From positions 42,133-106,132 of the forward strand of contig NZ_QBFD01000038.1 of NCBI RefSeq assembly GCF_003335585.1: 64,000 nucleotides of DNA, in the 5' to 3' direction. Positions 1-7,819 of the stretch are shown piece by piece. Origin of the DNA: Sulfitobacter sp. DFL-14 (GTDB taxonomy: Bacteria; Pseudomonadota; Alphaproteobacteria; Rhodobacterales; Rhodobacteraceae). Below the pieces are notes generated by a model, which saw nothing but the letters and a program-made list of their open reading frames with translations, searched no databases and was not told the origin of the DNA. The stretch's first letter is position 1; every line of letters starts with the position of its first letter. Made by a program: the position numbers and the translations under genes.

Positions 1-102
1 GATTGGATAGGTTTGTGCTTTTGTGGTGCTCGGCAGCACACCGGTTGCCAAAGCGGTTACAGCGGTTAGGCATAGAGACAGTCGTCTAAGTTGAAAGCGC
101 AT
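1..102 (-). CDS. N-terminus of a secreted protein (cut by window edge)
   Basis: Reading leftwards from the ATG at 102, 34 codons are open to the window edge. They encode a classical signal peptide: MRFQLRRLSL start, a hydrophobic stretch ending ALATGVL, then a probable cleavage near TTKA-Q. A weak purine-rich AAAGGG lies about 10 nt upstream. The mature part is outside the window, so I cannot name the product; it is exported to the periplasm or beyond. An AT-rich upstream region with a 14-bp palindrome suggests it has its own promoter, divergent from the L,D-transpeptidase at 383. Confidence 0.6.
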   Translation of the reverse strand, partial: MRFQLRRLSLCLTAVTALATGVLPSTTKAQTYPI

Positions 103-166
103 GGTAGGGGACCCTTTGTCGGGAACAACCTTACCTTCAATAATATACTAATGCAACGCAAAGTGT

Positions 167-180
167 ATTATGCGCATAAT
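167..180. promoter_or_regulatory. 14-bp perfect palindrome, possible operator
   Basis: The sequence ATTATGCGCATAAT is a perfect inverted repeat in a visibly AT-rich stretch (about 140-240) between the divergent genes starting at 102 and 383. It lies 65-78 nt upstream of the minus-strand gene, roughly at the position of a promoter -35 region. This fits an operator for a dimeric repressor, but no cognate regulator can be assigned. Confidence 0.4.
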
Positions 181-292
181 CAGGGTTATGTAAAATACGA
201 CTGAAAATATACATTGAGTGTTCGAATATTCGCCATCGACCACGCGACAAGATGTAGAAGCCGAGCAATCAATCTGTGTCAAAAGAAACTCC

Positions 293-323
293 TTGAAGCT
301 CTAGTTGGTAGAGGTTCTATGGT
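293..323 (+). promoter_or_regulatory. MerR-type metal-responsive promoter for the first L,D-transpeptidase
   Basis: -35 TTGAAG at 293-298 and -10 TATGGT at 318-323 are separated by 19 bp (CTCTAGTTGGTAGAGGTTC). The spacer contains a CTCTAG/TAGAG dyad. The over-long 19-bp spacer is the hallmark of promoters that MerR-family activators untwist. The dyad matches those at 2048, 4372, 5128, 5930, 6031 and 16705, implying control by the MerR protein at 5486-5914. Confidence 0.75.
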
Positions 324-382
324 ACATCAAACGCCGTTTCTCGTGTCACGGCATTCGCCAGACAAAGCTGGAAGAGTATAGT

Positions 383-1048
383 ATGCTGACTAGACGACAT
401 TTCGTGATGACCACCGCCGCCCTCTTTTCTGCCCCGGTTGCCAGCCCGGTGCTGGCAAATACCTGGCCGACCGAAGCGCAGAAGGTTGCCTGGGACGCAC
501 AGGTGACGCCGCCCGGCTTTGACCCGGCAACCTCGAACCCCTGGGGCTTACATCCGCGGTTTCTCCCGACCCGGGTGGCCGCGAAAGACGGGCTGACACC
601 GGGCGACATTCATGTCGATGCGGTTGCGCGCTACCTTTATCACATCGAGGAGGGCGGGACTGCAATGCGCTATGGCGTCGCCATTGCTCGTGGTGATCTG
701 TACGAACCAGGTACATACACGATCAAGCGCAAAGTCAGATGGCCGCATTGGCAGCCGACGCAGAACATGATCGACCGCGACCCAGAACTCTACGCTGATA
801 TCGCCGACGGTATGGAGCCCGGACCTAAGAATGCGCTTGGGTCGCGAGCTCTCTATCTCTTTCTGGGCGACCGGGATACTTATCTCCGCATTCACGGTAC
901 GCCACAGCCGAGAAGCATTGGCGGTCGTGCGAGTTCCGGCTGCGTCAGAATGGTCATGGCGCACATAAACGAGCTTTATCCCAACGTCGATATTGGTTCG
1001 ACGGCTTTCCTCTACTCGGCCGAGGACAGTGTCACTGCGGGAAGCTGA
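383..1048 (+). CDS. L,D-transpeptidase (YkuD family), exported
   Basis: This 221-residue YkuD-domain protein should make 3-3 peptidoglycan cross-links or attach proteins to peptidoglycan in the periplasm. The catalytic motif is clear: His171 in IHGT and Cys187 in SSGCVRM, the usual HG...S-GC-R arrangement. The N-terminus (LTRRHFVMTTAALFSAPVASPVLA) is a signal peptide with twin arginines. I chose the ATG at 383. The in-frame TTG at 305 lies inside the promoter spacer, so it cannot be used from that promoter. It is transcribed alone, and the MerR-type box implies induction by divalent metal. Two further YkuD proteins occur at 1419 and 13755. Confidence 0.88.
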   Translation: MLTRRHFVMTTAALFSAPVASPVLANTWPTEAQKVAWDAQVTPPGFDPATSNPWGLHPRFLPTRVAAKDGLTPGDIHVDAVARYLYHIEEGGTAMRYGVAIARGDLYEPGTYTIKRKVRWPHWQPTQNMIDRDPELYADIADGMEPGPKNALGSRALYLFLGDRDTYLRIHGTPQPRSIGGRASSGCVRMVMAHINELYPNVDIGSTAFLYSAEDSVTAGS

Positions 1049-1131
1049 GGCCGTGTACCAAAGCACCATCGGTCAGGGAAAGTGACGGGAGTTTATCCTA
1101 GCCGGGGAGCACTTCGGATTACTGAACCCCG

Positions 1132-1401
1132 CTAGGCCGCTGGCGCGGTACAAATCGGATTTCCGCGAGGGGTTCGGAGCGGCACCAGGGTCGCTTCCAC
1201 GGGACCGTTGTGCAGATACCAGTAGCAGCCGTCTTCCGGCAAAAGGCGCGCGGACTGAAGATCCTGACCCGTTGCGGCCATAGCGACGACTGCCTCCGGC
1301 AGTGGTCTGTTTTGTACAGTGTCGGGCGCGCCAGGAATAGAAGCGGAACACGCTCCCAACAAAAACGCTGCTGGGAGAAGTAAGCCAAGATGAATACGCA
1401 T
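1132..1401 (-). CDS. Small lipoprotein of unknown function
   Basis: The 89-residue product starts with a lipoprotein signal peptide (MRIHLGLLLPAAFLLGAC, lipobox LGAC, lipidated Cys18). The mature part has about 70 residues and includes a short CYWYLHNGPVEATLVPL segment. It starts 17 nt after the stop of the L,D-transpeptidase at 1419-2009 and so is probably the second gene of that metal-induced operon. I do not recognise a domain. Two other minus-strand frames overlap it, but only this one has an export signal. Confidence 0.7.
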   Translation of the reverse strand: MRIHLGLLLPAAFLLGACSASIPGAPDTVQNRPLPEAVVAMAATGQDLQSARLLPEDGCYWYLHNGPVEATLVPLRTPRGNPICTAPAA

Positions 1402-1418
1402 ATTTAAAATTTCCGCCT

Positions 1419-2009
1419 TTAGAACAACTTAACCTGAGTACCGACCTCTGCCAAGCCAAACAACTCTTCTATATGTTCATTGTAGAGACCGATGCAGCCG
1501 TTCGACGATTGCCGACCGATCTTGCGCGTGTCACCGGTGCCGTGAACGCGGTAGTACTGCCATGACAGATAAAGGGCGTGTGTTCCAAGGGGGTTGTCGG
1601 GGCCAGGGCCAACGAAATCCGGCCATTCGGGATTGCGCTCCTTCATCGAAGGTGTGGGTCGCCAGCTCGGGCCATCTACCTTGCGAACCACCGTGGTATA
1701 TCCGCGCCGAGTCAATTCCTCTGTGAGCGGTACGCTGGACGGATAGAGCTTGTAGATGCTTTCGTCTTCCGACCAGAATTGGACCGCGCGGGAGTCGATG
1801 TCGCAGAGGATTGCGCCGTTTCTCAGATCGTCGAAATGGTCTTGCCAAGATGCAACCCTGAACCCGGAAATATTGCTCCGCACCGCCGGTGCCGCCAGAC
1901 CATCGCTTGTCTGTGCCATGGCCCTACTGGTCGCGAGAACCAACCCACTTGCTGCTGCAACAAAGAGTGCGGTCCGGCGTGTGAACGGTCTGTCGTTAGC
2001 TCGTCTCAT
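1419..2009 (-). CDS. L,D-transpeptidase (YkuD family), Tat-type signal
   Basis: A 196-residue YkuD transpeptidase. The C-terminal half carries YRVHGTGDTRKIGRQSSNGCIGL, with the catalytic HG and S-NGC motifs. The N-terminus MRRANDRPFTRRTALFVAAASGLVLA resembles a Tat or Sec leader. The ATG at 2009 is preferred over the adjacent TTG at 2012. It probably modifies peptidoglycan cross-links in the periplasm and is followed by the lipoprotein at 1132. A 19-bp-spacer promoter at 2042-2072 places it in the MerR regulon. Confidence 0.86.
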   Translation of the reverse strand: MRRANDRPFTRRTALFVAAASGLVLATSRAMAQTSDGLAAPAVRSNISGFRVASWQDHFDDLRNGAILCDIDSRAVQFWSEDESIYKLYPSSVPLTEELTRRGYTTVVRKVDGPSWRPTPSMKERNPEWPDFVGPGPDNPLGTHALYLSWQYYRVHGTGDTRKIGRQSSNGCIGLYNEHIEELFGLAEVGTQVKLF

Positions 2010-2041
2010 CAAGAAAACCTCTGGTCTCGTTATTTTTCCCG

Positions 2042-2072
2042 GTTCTAAGACCTACACCCGCTAGAGCTTCAA
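2042..2072 (-). promoter_or_regulatory. MerR-type promoter for the L,D-transpeptidase/lipoprotein pair
   Basis: Read on the minus strand: -35 TTGAAG (2072-2067), 19-bp spacer CTCTAGCGGGTGTAGGTCT, -10 TAGAAC (2047-2042). The half-sites CTCTAG and TGTAG match the other boxes of this family. The start codon at 2009 lies about 33 nt downstream of the -10. Confidence 0.65.
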
Positions 2073-2117
2073 TATGTTTCTGCTCACAAACCCGTGAGAT
2101 TGAACTCGGTCATGGCA

Positions 2118-2681
2118 TCAAAGAAATCTGCGGGTTTTTTGGAGGTAGGCTCGGTAAGCGTCCCCGTAGCGATCAATCAACCAGCGCTCTTCAGCGAAGG
2201 GCGCGAGTGCCAATGCAGTAACGCCGGTGATAATCACCGGCCACGCGAGGATTGAGGCGGAGAGCAATCCGATCCCGATGAGGATCGCCATGTCAGCCAC
2301 ATATTGAGGATTGCGGGAGAAGCGGTAAAGGCCACGGGTCCGCAGAACGCCTTCATCACCACTCGTCACCGCTATTCCAAGTTGCATCACACCGGACCAG
2401 ACAACGGCATTGCCCAGAACGATCAGACAAAGCCCTAGACCCCAACGTATGATCCATGCGAAGTCGAGCTCACCCCATTCTAGCAGACCCAAAACGATGG
2501 CAGATCCGAAGCCGACGCACGTAAGTCCCCAGACGACAATCTTGTGGGCTCCTGTAGAGTGAATCGGCGGCCAGACACGTCGCTCCGGTTGGAACATGGA
2601 CCAGAGTATACCCGCGACCAGCAACAGATTGGCCGCACAACCCAGCACGAGAACCACGGTTTTGAGGTCACCCATGACCAT
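2118..2681 (-). CDS. Isoprenylcysteine carboxyl methyltransferase-like membrane protein
   Basis: An integral membrane protein of 187 residues with about five hydrophobic segments. Its C-terminal signature is typical of the ICMT/phospholipid methyltransferase group: RTRGLYRFSRNPQYVADMA, then EERWLIDRYGDAYRAYL near the end. The true substrate is unknown. The start is taken at the ATG at 2681, within VMGDLKTVVLVLG, overlapping the stop of the upstream CDF gene by 14 nt; longer in-frame starts would run deep into that gene. It is the third gene of the operon led by the transglutaminase. A second, longer family member is at 36395. Confidence 0.75.
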   Translation of the reverse strand: MVMGDLKTVVLVLGCAANLLLVAGILWSMFQPERRVWPPIHSTGAHKIVVWGLTCVGFGSAIVLGLLEWGELDFAWIIRWGLGLCLIVLGNAVVWSGVMQLGIAVTSGDEGVLRTRGLYRFSRNPQYVADMAILIGIGLLSASILAWPVIITGVTALALAPFAEERWLIDRYGDAYRAYLQKTRRFL

Positions 2682-3591
2682 ACCTGTCGGCGTCCCGATG
2701 TTTGGTTGCTGAGCGTTCAAACTCCAACGTTGAATGGTCGATCCCGAATTCCTCGTCGAGGCGGGTCTTGATTGCCGTCTTGATGTTTTCGAGGTCATCC
2801 CAGCGGTCCTCGGCGATTACGACGTGGGTATCGAGCGCCGCACGATGCTCATGCATCTGCCAGAAATGCGCGTGGTGGACTTCCTCGACACCGTCCACGT
2901 CCTCCACGGCTGCGATGACCTTGTCCGTGTCGATATCGGGTGGGCTCCCCAGCATCAGGGTGCGGATCGGGCCGCCTATCTCGCTGAAGGCGAGCCAGAG
3001 GATATAGGCAGCAATCCCGATGGTGATCGCAGGATCGACCCAGCGGATATCGTAGAGAAGGATGAGGACACCACCGACGATCACGGCCACGGACGCCAGT
3101 GCGTCGCTGAGGTTGTGGAGGAACAGCGCCCGGATGTTCACGCTGCCTTTCTGCATCGAATAGGTCAGCCACGCGGTGAGGGTATCGATGAAGAGCGCTA
3201 CGCCACCCAGGATGACCACCGTCCAGCCCTCGATTTCAGGCGGATCGGCAAACCGCATCCCGCCCTCATAGACCAGATACAGACCAATGATGATCAATGA
3301 GGTGTAGTTGATCAGCGCGGCGACGATCTCGACCCTGCCATATCCGAAGGTCATTTTCGCATCGGCCGGGCGGCGCGCGATCTTGCGCGCGCCGAATGCG
3401 ATGACGAGCGACGCCATGTCGGAGAAGTTGTGGATGGCATCCGCGATTAGCGCGAGGCTGCCGGATAGTATCCCGCCGACAATCTGCGCGACCGTCAGGA
3501 GGCCGTTTGCCCAGATGGCAATGGCAACTCGCCGGTCGCCTTTTTTAGGCTCCATATGGGCATGATCATGCGGCACGAGAAGCCTCCTCAT
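2668..3591 (-). CDS. Cation diffusion facilitator (CDF) metal exporter
   Basis: This is a ZitB/CzcD-like proton-coupled Zn/Cd exporter of the inner membrane, 307 residues from the chosen ATG. The metal site in TM2 is visible as HNFSD after LIADAI, and the matching site in TM5 as HNLSDALAS. A His-rich start (PHDHAHME) and the cytoplasmic C-terminal domain (EEVHHAHFWQMHEHRAALDTHVVI) follow the family pattern. The start at 3591 overlaps the preceding gene by 26 nt; 3555 is an alternative. Its place in a MerR-controlled operon supports divalent metal export. Confidence 0.88.
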   Translation of the reverse strand: MRRLLVPHDHAHMEPKKGDRRVAIAIWANGLLTVAQIVGGILSGSLALIADAIHNFSDMASLVIAFGARKIARRPADAKMTFGYGRVEIVAALINYTSLIIIGLYLVYEGGMRFADPPEIEGWTVVILGGVALFIDTLTAWLTYSMQKGSVNIRALFLHNLSDALASVAVIVGGVLILLYDIRWVDPAITIGIAAYILWLAFSEIGGPIRTLMLGSPPDIDTDKVIAAVEDVDGVEEVHHAHFWQMHEHRAALDTHVVIAEDRWDDLENIKTAIKTRLDEEFGIDHSTLEFERSATKHRDADRYGHG

Positions 3592-4336
3592 GGCCGTGGT
3601 TTGGCCGGCTGAGCCCTGGAACGCTTGGCAAACGACCAGCGCGGATCGCCCTGACGCGGGCATTCATCCAATGGCGAATGAGGTGCCGATAGATCCAGTC
3701 GCGCAGCGGGCCTAACGCCTGACGATGGTGCTCATAAAACATGTCAGGATTATCGAATGTTCCAAAATCGCGGGCGATGCCGGTCTTCTGGATATATGTA
3801 CTCTCCCCCGTCCATCCGACTGGCGGTGCGCTCAAGCAGTCGGTCCCGGCACCGTAGCCGCATAGGGACTGAGTCTCGGGGAACGACCGCTGCAAGGCCA
3901 ACAGGAAGGATGTGTCGAGGATGAAGCCCTCAAGATCGACCCATCCTGCCTCGGTCTCGACCTCGATCCATGAGTGGAGGATTTCTGCGGGTGCGATCGG
4001 ATAGATCAGTCCAGGCACGACGCCCCGTTGCAACGCTTTGTGGAACGTGAACCCGTGCAAGCGGCATCTTACGCCGACAGCGCGTAGAAGCGCCATCAGC
4101 AGCGTTCCCTTCGTGTTGCATTGTCCATATCTGTCTTCGAGCACTTCGGAGGCAGGAATGTCGTCGGCGCGGTTATAGCCAAAGTCGATCTCGTTTCGCA
4201 CGAAGTCGTAGATTGCACCAATTCGATCATGCAGCGGCAAGGTTCCCCAGCCCCGGTCGGCGATCAGAGTGGCAAGTGAAGGATGCCTGAAATCCAAGAG
4301 TGGCGTGGACGAAAGCAGCGGGTCAACAGGGGTCAC
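3566..4336 (-). CDS. Transglutaminase-like cysteine protease-fold protein
   Basis: A 256-residue protein with the transglutaminase core triad: Cys73 in YGQCNTKG, His121 in ILHSWIEV and Asp134 in WVDLEGFILD. There is no signal peptide, so it is likely cytoplasmic. The reaction is not determined; family members are peptidases, amidases or cross-linking enzymes. It is the first gene of an operon with a CDF exporter and a methyltransferase, directly behind a 19-bp-spacer promoter, so its expression should rise with divalent metal. A transglutaminase-fold protein with a metal pump is a recurrent but poorly explained pairing. Confidence 0.75.
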   Translation of the reverse strand: MTPVDPLLSSTPLLDFRHPSLATLIADRGWGTLPLHDRIGAIYDFVRNEIDFGYNRADDIPASEVLEDRYGQCNTKGTLLMALLRAVGVRCRLHGFTFHKALQRGVVPGLIYPIAPAEILHSWIEVETEAGWVDLEGFILDTSFLLALQRSFPETQSLCGYGAGTDCLSAPPVGWTGESTYIQKTGIARDFGTFDNPDMFYEHHRQALGPLRDWIYRHLIRHWMNARVRAIRAGRLPSVPGLSRPNHGHEEASRAA

Positions 4337-4365
4337 GAGCGTTTCCTAGAATCAACTATGCAAAG

Positions 4366-4396
4366 ATGATAGTTTCTACAGTCACTGTAGCTTCAA
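4366..4396 (-). promoter_or_regulatory. MerR-type promoter for the transglutaminase-CDF-methyltransferase operon
   Basis: On the minus strand: -35 TTGAAG (4396-4391), 19-bp spacer CTACAGTGACTGTAGAAAC, -10 TATCAT (4371-4366). The spacer holds the cleanest dyad of the set, CTACAG-TGA-CTGTAG. The first gene starts 30 nt downstream. Confidence 0.8.
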
Positions 4397-4422
4397 CCTT
4401 TATCTTGTCGCGACGCGAGAGA

Positions 4423-5049
4423 CTATTCTGGTTGGTGATTGTGAACTGCCTTGTGATGCTCGTCATGCTCGTCATGCGCGTCCCGCAGGATGCCTATGCC
4501 GCCCCACGCAGCGATGCCGGCCACCGCGACCCCGACAACGAGGTCGGGCCAGTTGCTGCCCAACCACCAAACGAGACCGCCCGCGATCAGGATGCCGCCG
4601 TTCGATGCGAAATCGTTGAGGCTGAAGGTGTTGGCGGCCCGGATGTTCACGTCCGGTTCCTTCAGTCGCCCGAGCAGCCAGATGCAGGCGAGGTTGACGA
4701 CCACAGCGACCAGCGACATTGCGATCATCAGAGTTCCGAGCGGTTCGGAACCGCCAACATAGCGCCGCCAAGCGTCAATCAGAATGCCAACCGCAAAGAT
4801 CAGAAGCAATCCGCCGGATACGTTTGCGGCACCCCGCTTCCACTTCGACGACCGGGACAAGGCCAGTAGGCTGATGCCATAGACGAGGCTGTCGGATGTG
4901 TTGTCGAGACCATTGGCGATCAGGGCGCTGGAATCGCCGATAGCTCCCGTGGCGAAGAACCCCGCAACGATTGCGAGATTGAGACCGAGAACAATCCAGA
5001 GCGTCTGGCGCTCTTTTTCATTCTTCCCGCTGAATTCGCTTTCGACCAT
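4423..5049 (-). CDS. Second CDF-family cation transporter, short form
   Basis: A 208-residue six-helix CDF protein. The TM2 site reads NGLDNTSDSLVYG and the TM5 region NTFSLNDFASNGGIL. It lacks the long cytoplasmic C-terminal domain and ends in a His-rich tail (DEHDEHHKAVHNHQPE) that may bind metal. The sequence DNTSD in place of HNFSD suggests a selectivity different from the exporter at 2668. It is transcribed alone from the promoter at 5122-5152. Confidence 0.82.
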   Translation of the reverse strand: MVESEFSGKNEKERQTLWIVLGLNLAIVAGFFATGAIGDSSALIANGLDNTSDSLVYGISLLALSRSSKWKRGAANVSGGLLLIFAVGILIDAWRRYVGGSEPLGTLMIAMSLVAVVVNLACIWLLGRLKEPDVNIRAANTFSLNDFASNGGILIAGGLVWWLGSNWPDLVVGVAVAGIAAWGGIGILRDAHDEHDEHHKAVHNHQPE

Positions 5050-5121
5050 CGAACTGGCAAACCTTCCGATTTCTAAGAAAGGGGGCAGAAACGCCCTCTT
5101 CGGATGCCGCTATCAAAAAGA

Positions 5122-5152
5122 TATATAGAACCTCTAGCGACTGTAGATCCAA
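5122..5152 (-). promoter_or_regulatory. MerR-type promoter for the short CDF gene
   Basis: On the minus strand: -35 TTGGAT (5152-5147), 19-bp spacer CTACAGTCGCTAGAGGTTC, -10 TATATA (5127-5122). The dyad CTACAG-TCG-CTAGAG matches the other boxes. It lies between the stop of ynfA and the start of the CDF gene at 5049. Confidence 0.75.
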
Positions 5153-5162
5153 GAGAATTTAT

Positions 5163-5489
5163 CTACGTCTCTCTCGGCACCGAAAGAATAATCGCGGCAC
5201 CGATCAAACAGATAGACGTCCCTATGAAGTCCCATCTGTCAGGTCGCTGGCCCTCGACGAACCACATCCAGAGCATGGAGGCCCCGATGTAGATGCCGCC
5301 GTAGGCTGCGAAAGCGCAGCCCGCTGCGCTGGTTTCGACCTGCGCCAGCAACCAGCCGAAAAGCGCGAGCGCGAATATGCCGGGTGCGAGCCAGAGCGGT
5401 GATGCCCCAAGACGCCACCACGCCCAGATAGCGAAACACCCGCTGATCTCTGCGACAGCAGCTAGCGGATAGGCAATTGCGACGTTCAA
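5163..5489 (-). CDS. YnfA/UPF0060 small membrane protein
   Basis: A four-helix membrane protein of the small-multidrug-resistance fold, recognised by [49 protein letters not shown] and LIGAAIIL. I place the start at TTG 5489, which overlaps the merR stop as TTGA and gives 108 residues, the usual family length. Longer in-frame starts would add a hydrophilic extension buried in merR. Translational coupling to merR suggests a role in the metal response; the transported substrate is unknown. Confidence 0.82.
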   Translation of the reverse strand: MNVAIAYPLAAVAEISGCFAIWAWWRLGASPLWLAPGIFALALFGWLLAQVETSAAGCAFAAYGGIYIGASMLWMWFVEGQRPDRWDFIGTSICLIGAAIILSVPRET

Positions 5490-5914
5490 GCCCCAATCTC
5501 GTCGTGCTCGGTCAGACATTCCGCATGGTCTCGAAGGACCTCCAGAACCTTGCACTCCGCAACGCTGTCACCGTCGCATTCGGCGACCATGCGTTTCAAT
5601 TCCTTCTTAAGCGCTTGCAGACGCTTGATCCGCTGTTCGACTTGGTGGAGTTGCCGACGCGCGATCGAATCCGCCTCCGCGCAGGATTGGGACGGGTTGT
5701 CCGAGAGGTCCAGCAGCTCCCGGATGGAGTCGAGCGAAAATCCGAGCTGGCGTGAGTGCCGGATGAAAGCCAGCCGGTCGAGGTCCTTTTCAAAGTAACG
5801 GCGCTGGCCGCCTGCGGTCCTTCCGGCCTCGTTCATCAAACCGATTTCTTCGTAGTAGCGGATCGTCTGAACCTTGGTTCCGGTTCTCCGCGAGAGTGTT
5901 CCAATTGCCAGCAT
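5486..5914 (-). CDS. MerR-family metal-responsive activator (ZntR/CadR/PbrR-like)
   Basis: This 142-residue regulator has the MerR helix-turn-helix ([23 protein letters not shown], residues 4-26), a long dimerisation helix (about 80-110) and a metal loop. Cys78, Cys113 and Cys121 match the three ligands of Zn/Cd/Pb sensors, and Cys133 is an extra. Cys at 78 argues against a CueR-type Cu(I) sensor, which has Ser there. A dyad just upstream implies autoregulation. It is the best candidate for the activator of six 19-bp-spacer promoters in the first 17 kb. Which metal it senses cannot be fixed from sequence alone. Confidence 0.9.
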   Translation of the reverse strand: MLAIGTLSRRTGTKVQTIRYYEEIGLMNEAGRTAGGQRRYFEKDLDRLAFIRHSRQLGFSLDSIRELLDLSDNPSQSCAEADSIARRQLHQVEQRIKRLQALKKELKRMVAECDGDSVAECKVLEVLRDHAECLTEHDEIGA

Positions 5915-5929
5915 GTGCGATCCTTCAAT

Positions 5930-5944
5930 CTACAAAGACTGTAG
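5930..5944 (-). promoter_or_regulatory. MerR operator upstream of merR
   Basis: CTACAAAGACTGTAG is a 15-bp dyad of the same type as the other boxes, 16 nt upstream of the merR start. The flanking -35 and -10 sequences are poor in both directions: minus AGTAAG/AAGGAT and plus TTCAAT/CTGAAG, each 19 bp apart. It fits an autoregulatory binding site better than a strong activated promoter. Confidence 0.6.
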
Positions 5945-6024
5945 CTTACTGAAGAGACAACTCCATTGAAAAGACAAAGGTTTCACTTTGGCGTGACTTC
6001 GGACAACAAAAAGTAACTTTTCGC

Positions 6025-6055
6025 TTGAACCTCTATCTGCTGTAGCTTGTATCCC
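6025..6055 (+). promoter_or_regulatory. MerR-type promoter for the ten-gene Sco-to-Lnt operon
   Basis: -35 TTGAAC (6025-6030), 19-bp spacer CTCTATCTGCTGTAGCTTG, -10 TATCCC (6050-6055). The half-sites CTCTAT and CTGTAG fit the family with one deviation. The first gene starts at 6093. All genes to 13729 run in the same direction with little or no spacing, so this may be their main promoter. Confidence 0.72.
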
Positions 6056-6092
6056 GCGCACAGACAAACTGAACAGGTGGGTAGCGCAAGCA

Positions 6093-6701
6093 ATGAAGAA
6101 GGTCCGGATAGTTCTCTGGTCGGCAGTGGTTGTCGCTGCGGCGGTGTCAGCCACGCTTTGGATGACTGAACGCAATCAGGGACCGGTCGCCGCGCGTGTT
6201 GATCCTGAGGCCGAGAGTTTCACTGCGGATTTTGAGCTGACGGACCATACCGGTATGGTGCAGACCGACGAGGATTTCCGAGGGCGCTGGATGCTCGTCT
6301 TTTTCGGATTTGCGAACTGCCCCGACGTGTGTCCCATGGGGCTCGCAACCATCGCGCAGGTCATGGACGAGCTCGGCACCCAAAATTCCGCCGTCCAGCC
6401 CCTGTTCATCACGGTTGACCCGGAAAGGGATACGCCAAGTGCTCTGGCCAACTACGTTCCCCAGTTTGGTCAGGGGATCCTTGGGTTGAGCGGACCGCCG
6501 GACCAAATCGAACGCACTGCCGAGACCTTCAAGATCTACTACCAGAAGATCGAGGAAGCCTCGGCGCCCGACGGCTATACGATGGGGCATACGTCGTCCT
6601 TCCTTCTCTTCGATCCGGAAAGCGAATTTGTCCGCATCTACGAATACGACGAGGAACCCGGACTGATCGTTACTGATCTTCGCGAAAGGATCGGCGCGTG
6701 A
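6093..6701 (+). CDS. SCO1/SenC-family protein (first copy)
   Basis: A membrane-anchored periplasmic thioredoxin-fold protein of 202 residues that binds copper or handles thiols, classically for the Cu(A) site of cytochrome oxidase. An N-terminal anchor (about residues 5-23) precedes the CPDVCP motif with Cys76 and Cys80; the third ligand is His166 in MGHTSSF. It opens a long operon and overlaps the next gene by GTGA. The partner DsbB and DsbA genes suggest a thiol-redox role as much as oxidase assembly. Confidence 0.9.
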   Translation: MKKVRIVLWSAVVVAAAVSATLWMTERNQGPVAARVDPEAESFTADFELTDHTGMVQTDEDFRGRWMLVFFGFANCPDVCPMGLATIAQVMDELGTQNSAVQPLFITVDPERDTPSALANYVPQFGQGILGLSGPPDQIERTAETFKIYYQKIEEASAPDGYTMGHTSSFLLFDPESEFVRIYEYDEEPGLIVTDLRERIGA

Positions 6702-7141
6702 CAGCTGGCCCAGACGCAACGCCAAGCGCCGCGAGCCCGGTGGCTTTCCTCTTCGCGGCATGGTTCGTCGCCTTGTCCGCGTCGCTTGCCGTGCTCTTCA
6801 TCGGAGAGGTTCTGGGGCAGACCCCCTGCAATCTGTGCTGGTTCCAGCGTGCCTTCATGTTTCCGCTCGCGATCATCCTCGGGGTGGCGGCGTGGCGCGC
6901 CGACCTCTCGATCTGGCGCTATGCCGCGCCGCTCGCGGTTCTGGGTGGTGCCGTCGCCCTTTACCATTCCCTGCTTTACGCAGGGATCGTGCCGGCGCCG
7001 ATCGTCCCCTGCACGGCGTCCGGGCCATCCTGCACCGATGACGCGATGCTGATCCTTGGCCTGCCAATCCCTCTGCTCTCCCTGCTGACGTTCGGGGCAA
7101 TCCTTGTCCTTCTCATTCAACTTCGACGGATATCAATATGA
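6698..7141 (+). CDS. DsbB-family disulfide bond formation protein
   Basis: A four-helix inner-membrane oxidoreductase of 147 residues that re-oxidises a DsbA partner using quinone. The first redox pair is Cys44/Cys47 in TPCNLCWFQR, the second Cys105/Cys112 in VPCTASGPSC. The start is GTG at 6698, overlapping the sco stop; the next gene begins ATGA at its stop. It is clearly paired with the DsbA-like protein that follows, so the operon carries its own disulfide system. Confidence 0.88.
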   Translation: MTAGPDATPSAASPVAFLFAAWFVALSASLAVLFIGEVLGQTPCNLCWFQRAFMFPLAIILGVAAWRADLSIWRYAAPLAVLGGAVALYHSLLYAGIVPAPIVPCTASGPSCTDDAMLILGLPIPLLSLLTFGAILVLLIQLRRISI

Positions 7142-7800
7142 ACCGAAAGACACTTCTGCTCGCGACACTCACTCTGGTACTGGCCGTTTTCGTGGCTGGT
7201 GTCTGGTTCGTATCGCGCCCCGATCCGACCCCGGTGGCGACAGCCGCTCCGCTGGAACAACAGGATCGTCTTGTTCGGTCCTATTCTCCCATACTCGGGC
7301 GTGAGGATGCGCCAGTGACCATCGTGGAGTTCTTCGACCCGGCCTGCGAGGCCTGCCGCGCCTTCCATCCCATCGTGAAGCAGATACTGACGCAATACCC
7401 CGACGATGTGCGCGTCGTCATGCGCTACACTCCGTTCCACGGCGAGGGGTCCGAGCTGGCAATCAAGGTGCTGGAAGCGGCACGGTTGCAGGACGTTTTT
7501 GTTCCCGTGCTGGAAGCGCTGCTTGAAAATCAGCCCGCCTGGGCCTCTCACGGCGCTCCGGCAGCGGAGCGCATCATGGAGATCGCCGGAGCGGCGGGCT
7601 TGGACACAGAAGCCGCCGCAAATCAGATCATGTCACCCAGCATCGTCGGCGTCCTCAATCAGGACCGGGCCGACGTCGAAGCTGTCGGAATTCAGGGCAC
7701 ACCGACGTTCTTCGTCAACGGTAAGCCTTTGCCAGAGTTCGGTGCGGAGCAGCTCTTGTCGCTCGTCCAAGCCGAAGTCGAGGCTGCGGCAACAAACTAG
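7138..7800 (+). CDS. DsbA-like periplasmic thiol oxidoreductase
   Basis: A 220-residue thioredoxin-fold protein with an N-terminal signal or anchor (about 5-25), active site ACEACRAF (Cys70/Cys73) and a cis-Pro loop QGTPTFFVNG near the C-terminus. It resembles the DsbA/DsbG-type proteins that pair with BdbC/DsbB-like partners. It likely introduces disulfides in the periplasm, possibly protecting or maturing metal-exposed Cys proteins such as the two Sco copies beside it. Confidence 0.87.
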   Translation: MNRKTLLLATLTLVLAVFVAGVWFVSRPDPTPVATAAPLEQQDRLVRSYSPILGREDAPVTIVEFFDPACEACRAFHPIVKQILTQYPDDVRVVMRYTPFHGEGSELAIKVLEAARLQDVFVPVLEALLENQPAWASHGAPAAERIMEIAGAAGLDTEAAANQIMSPSIVGVLNQDRADVEAVGIQGTPTFFVNGKPLPEFGAEQLLSLVQAEVEAAATN

Positions 7801-7819
7801 AACGAACAGGAGACCCAAC

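Noticed and set aside
305..382. Upstream TTG start for the first L,D-transpeptidase
   Set aside because: The codon lies inside the promoter spacer and would add a leader before a complete signal peptide; ATG 383 is better.
7406..7819. Long N-terminal extension of the PCu(A)C gene
   Set aside because: It runs through dsbA out of frame; GTG 7820 has the SD and signal peptide.
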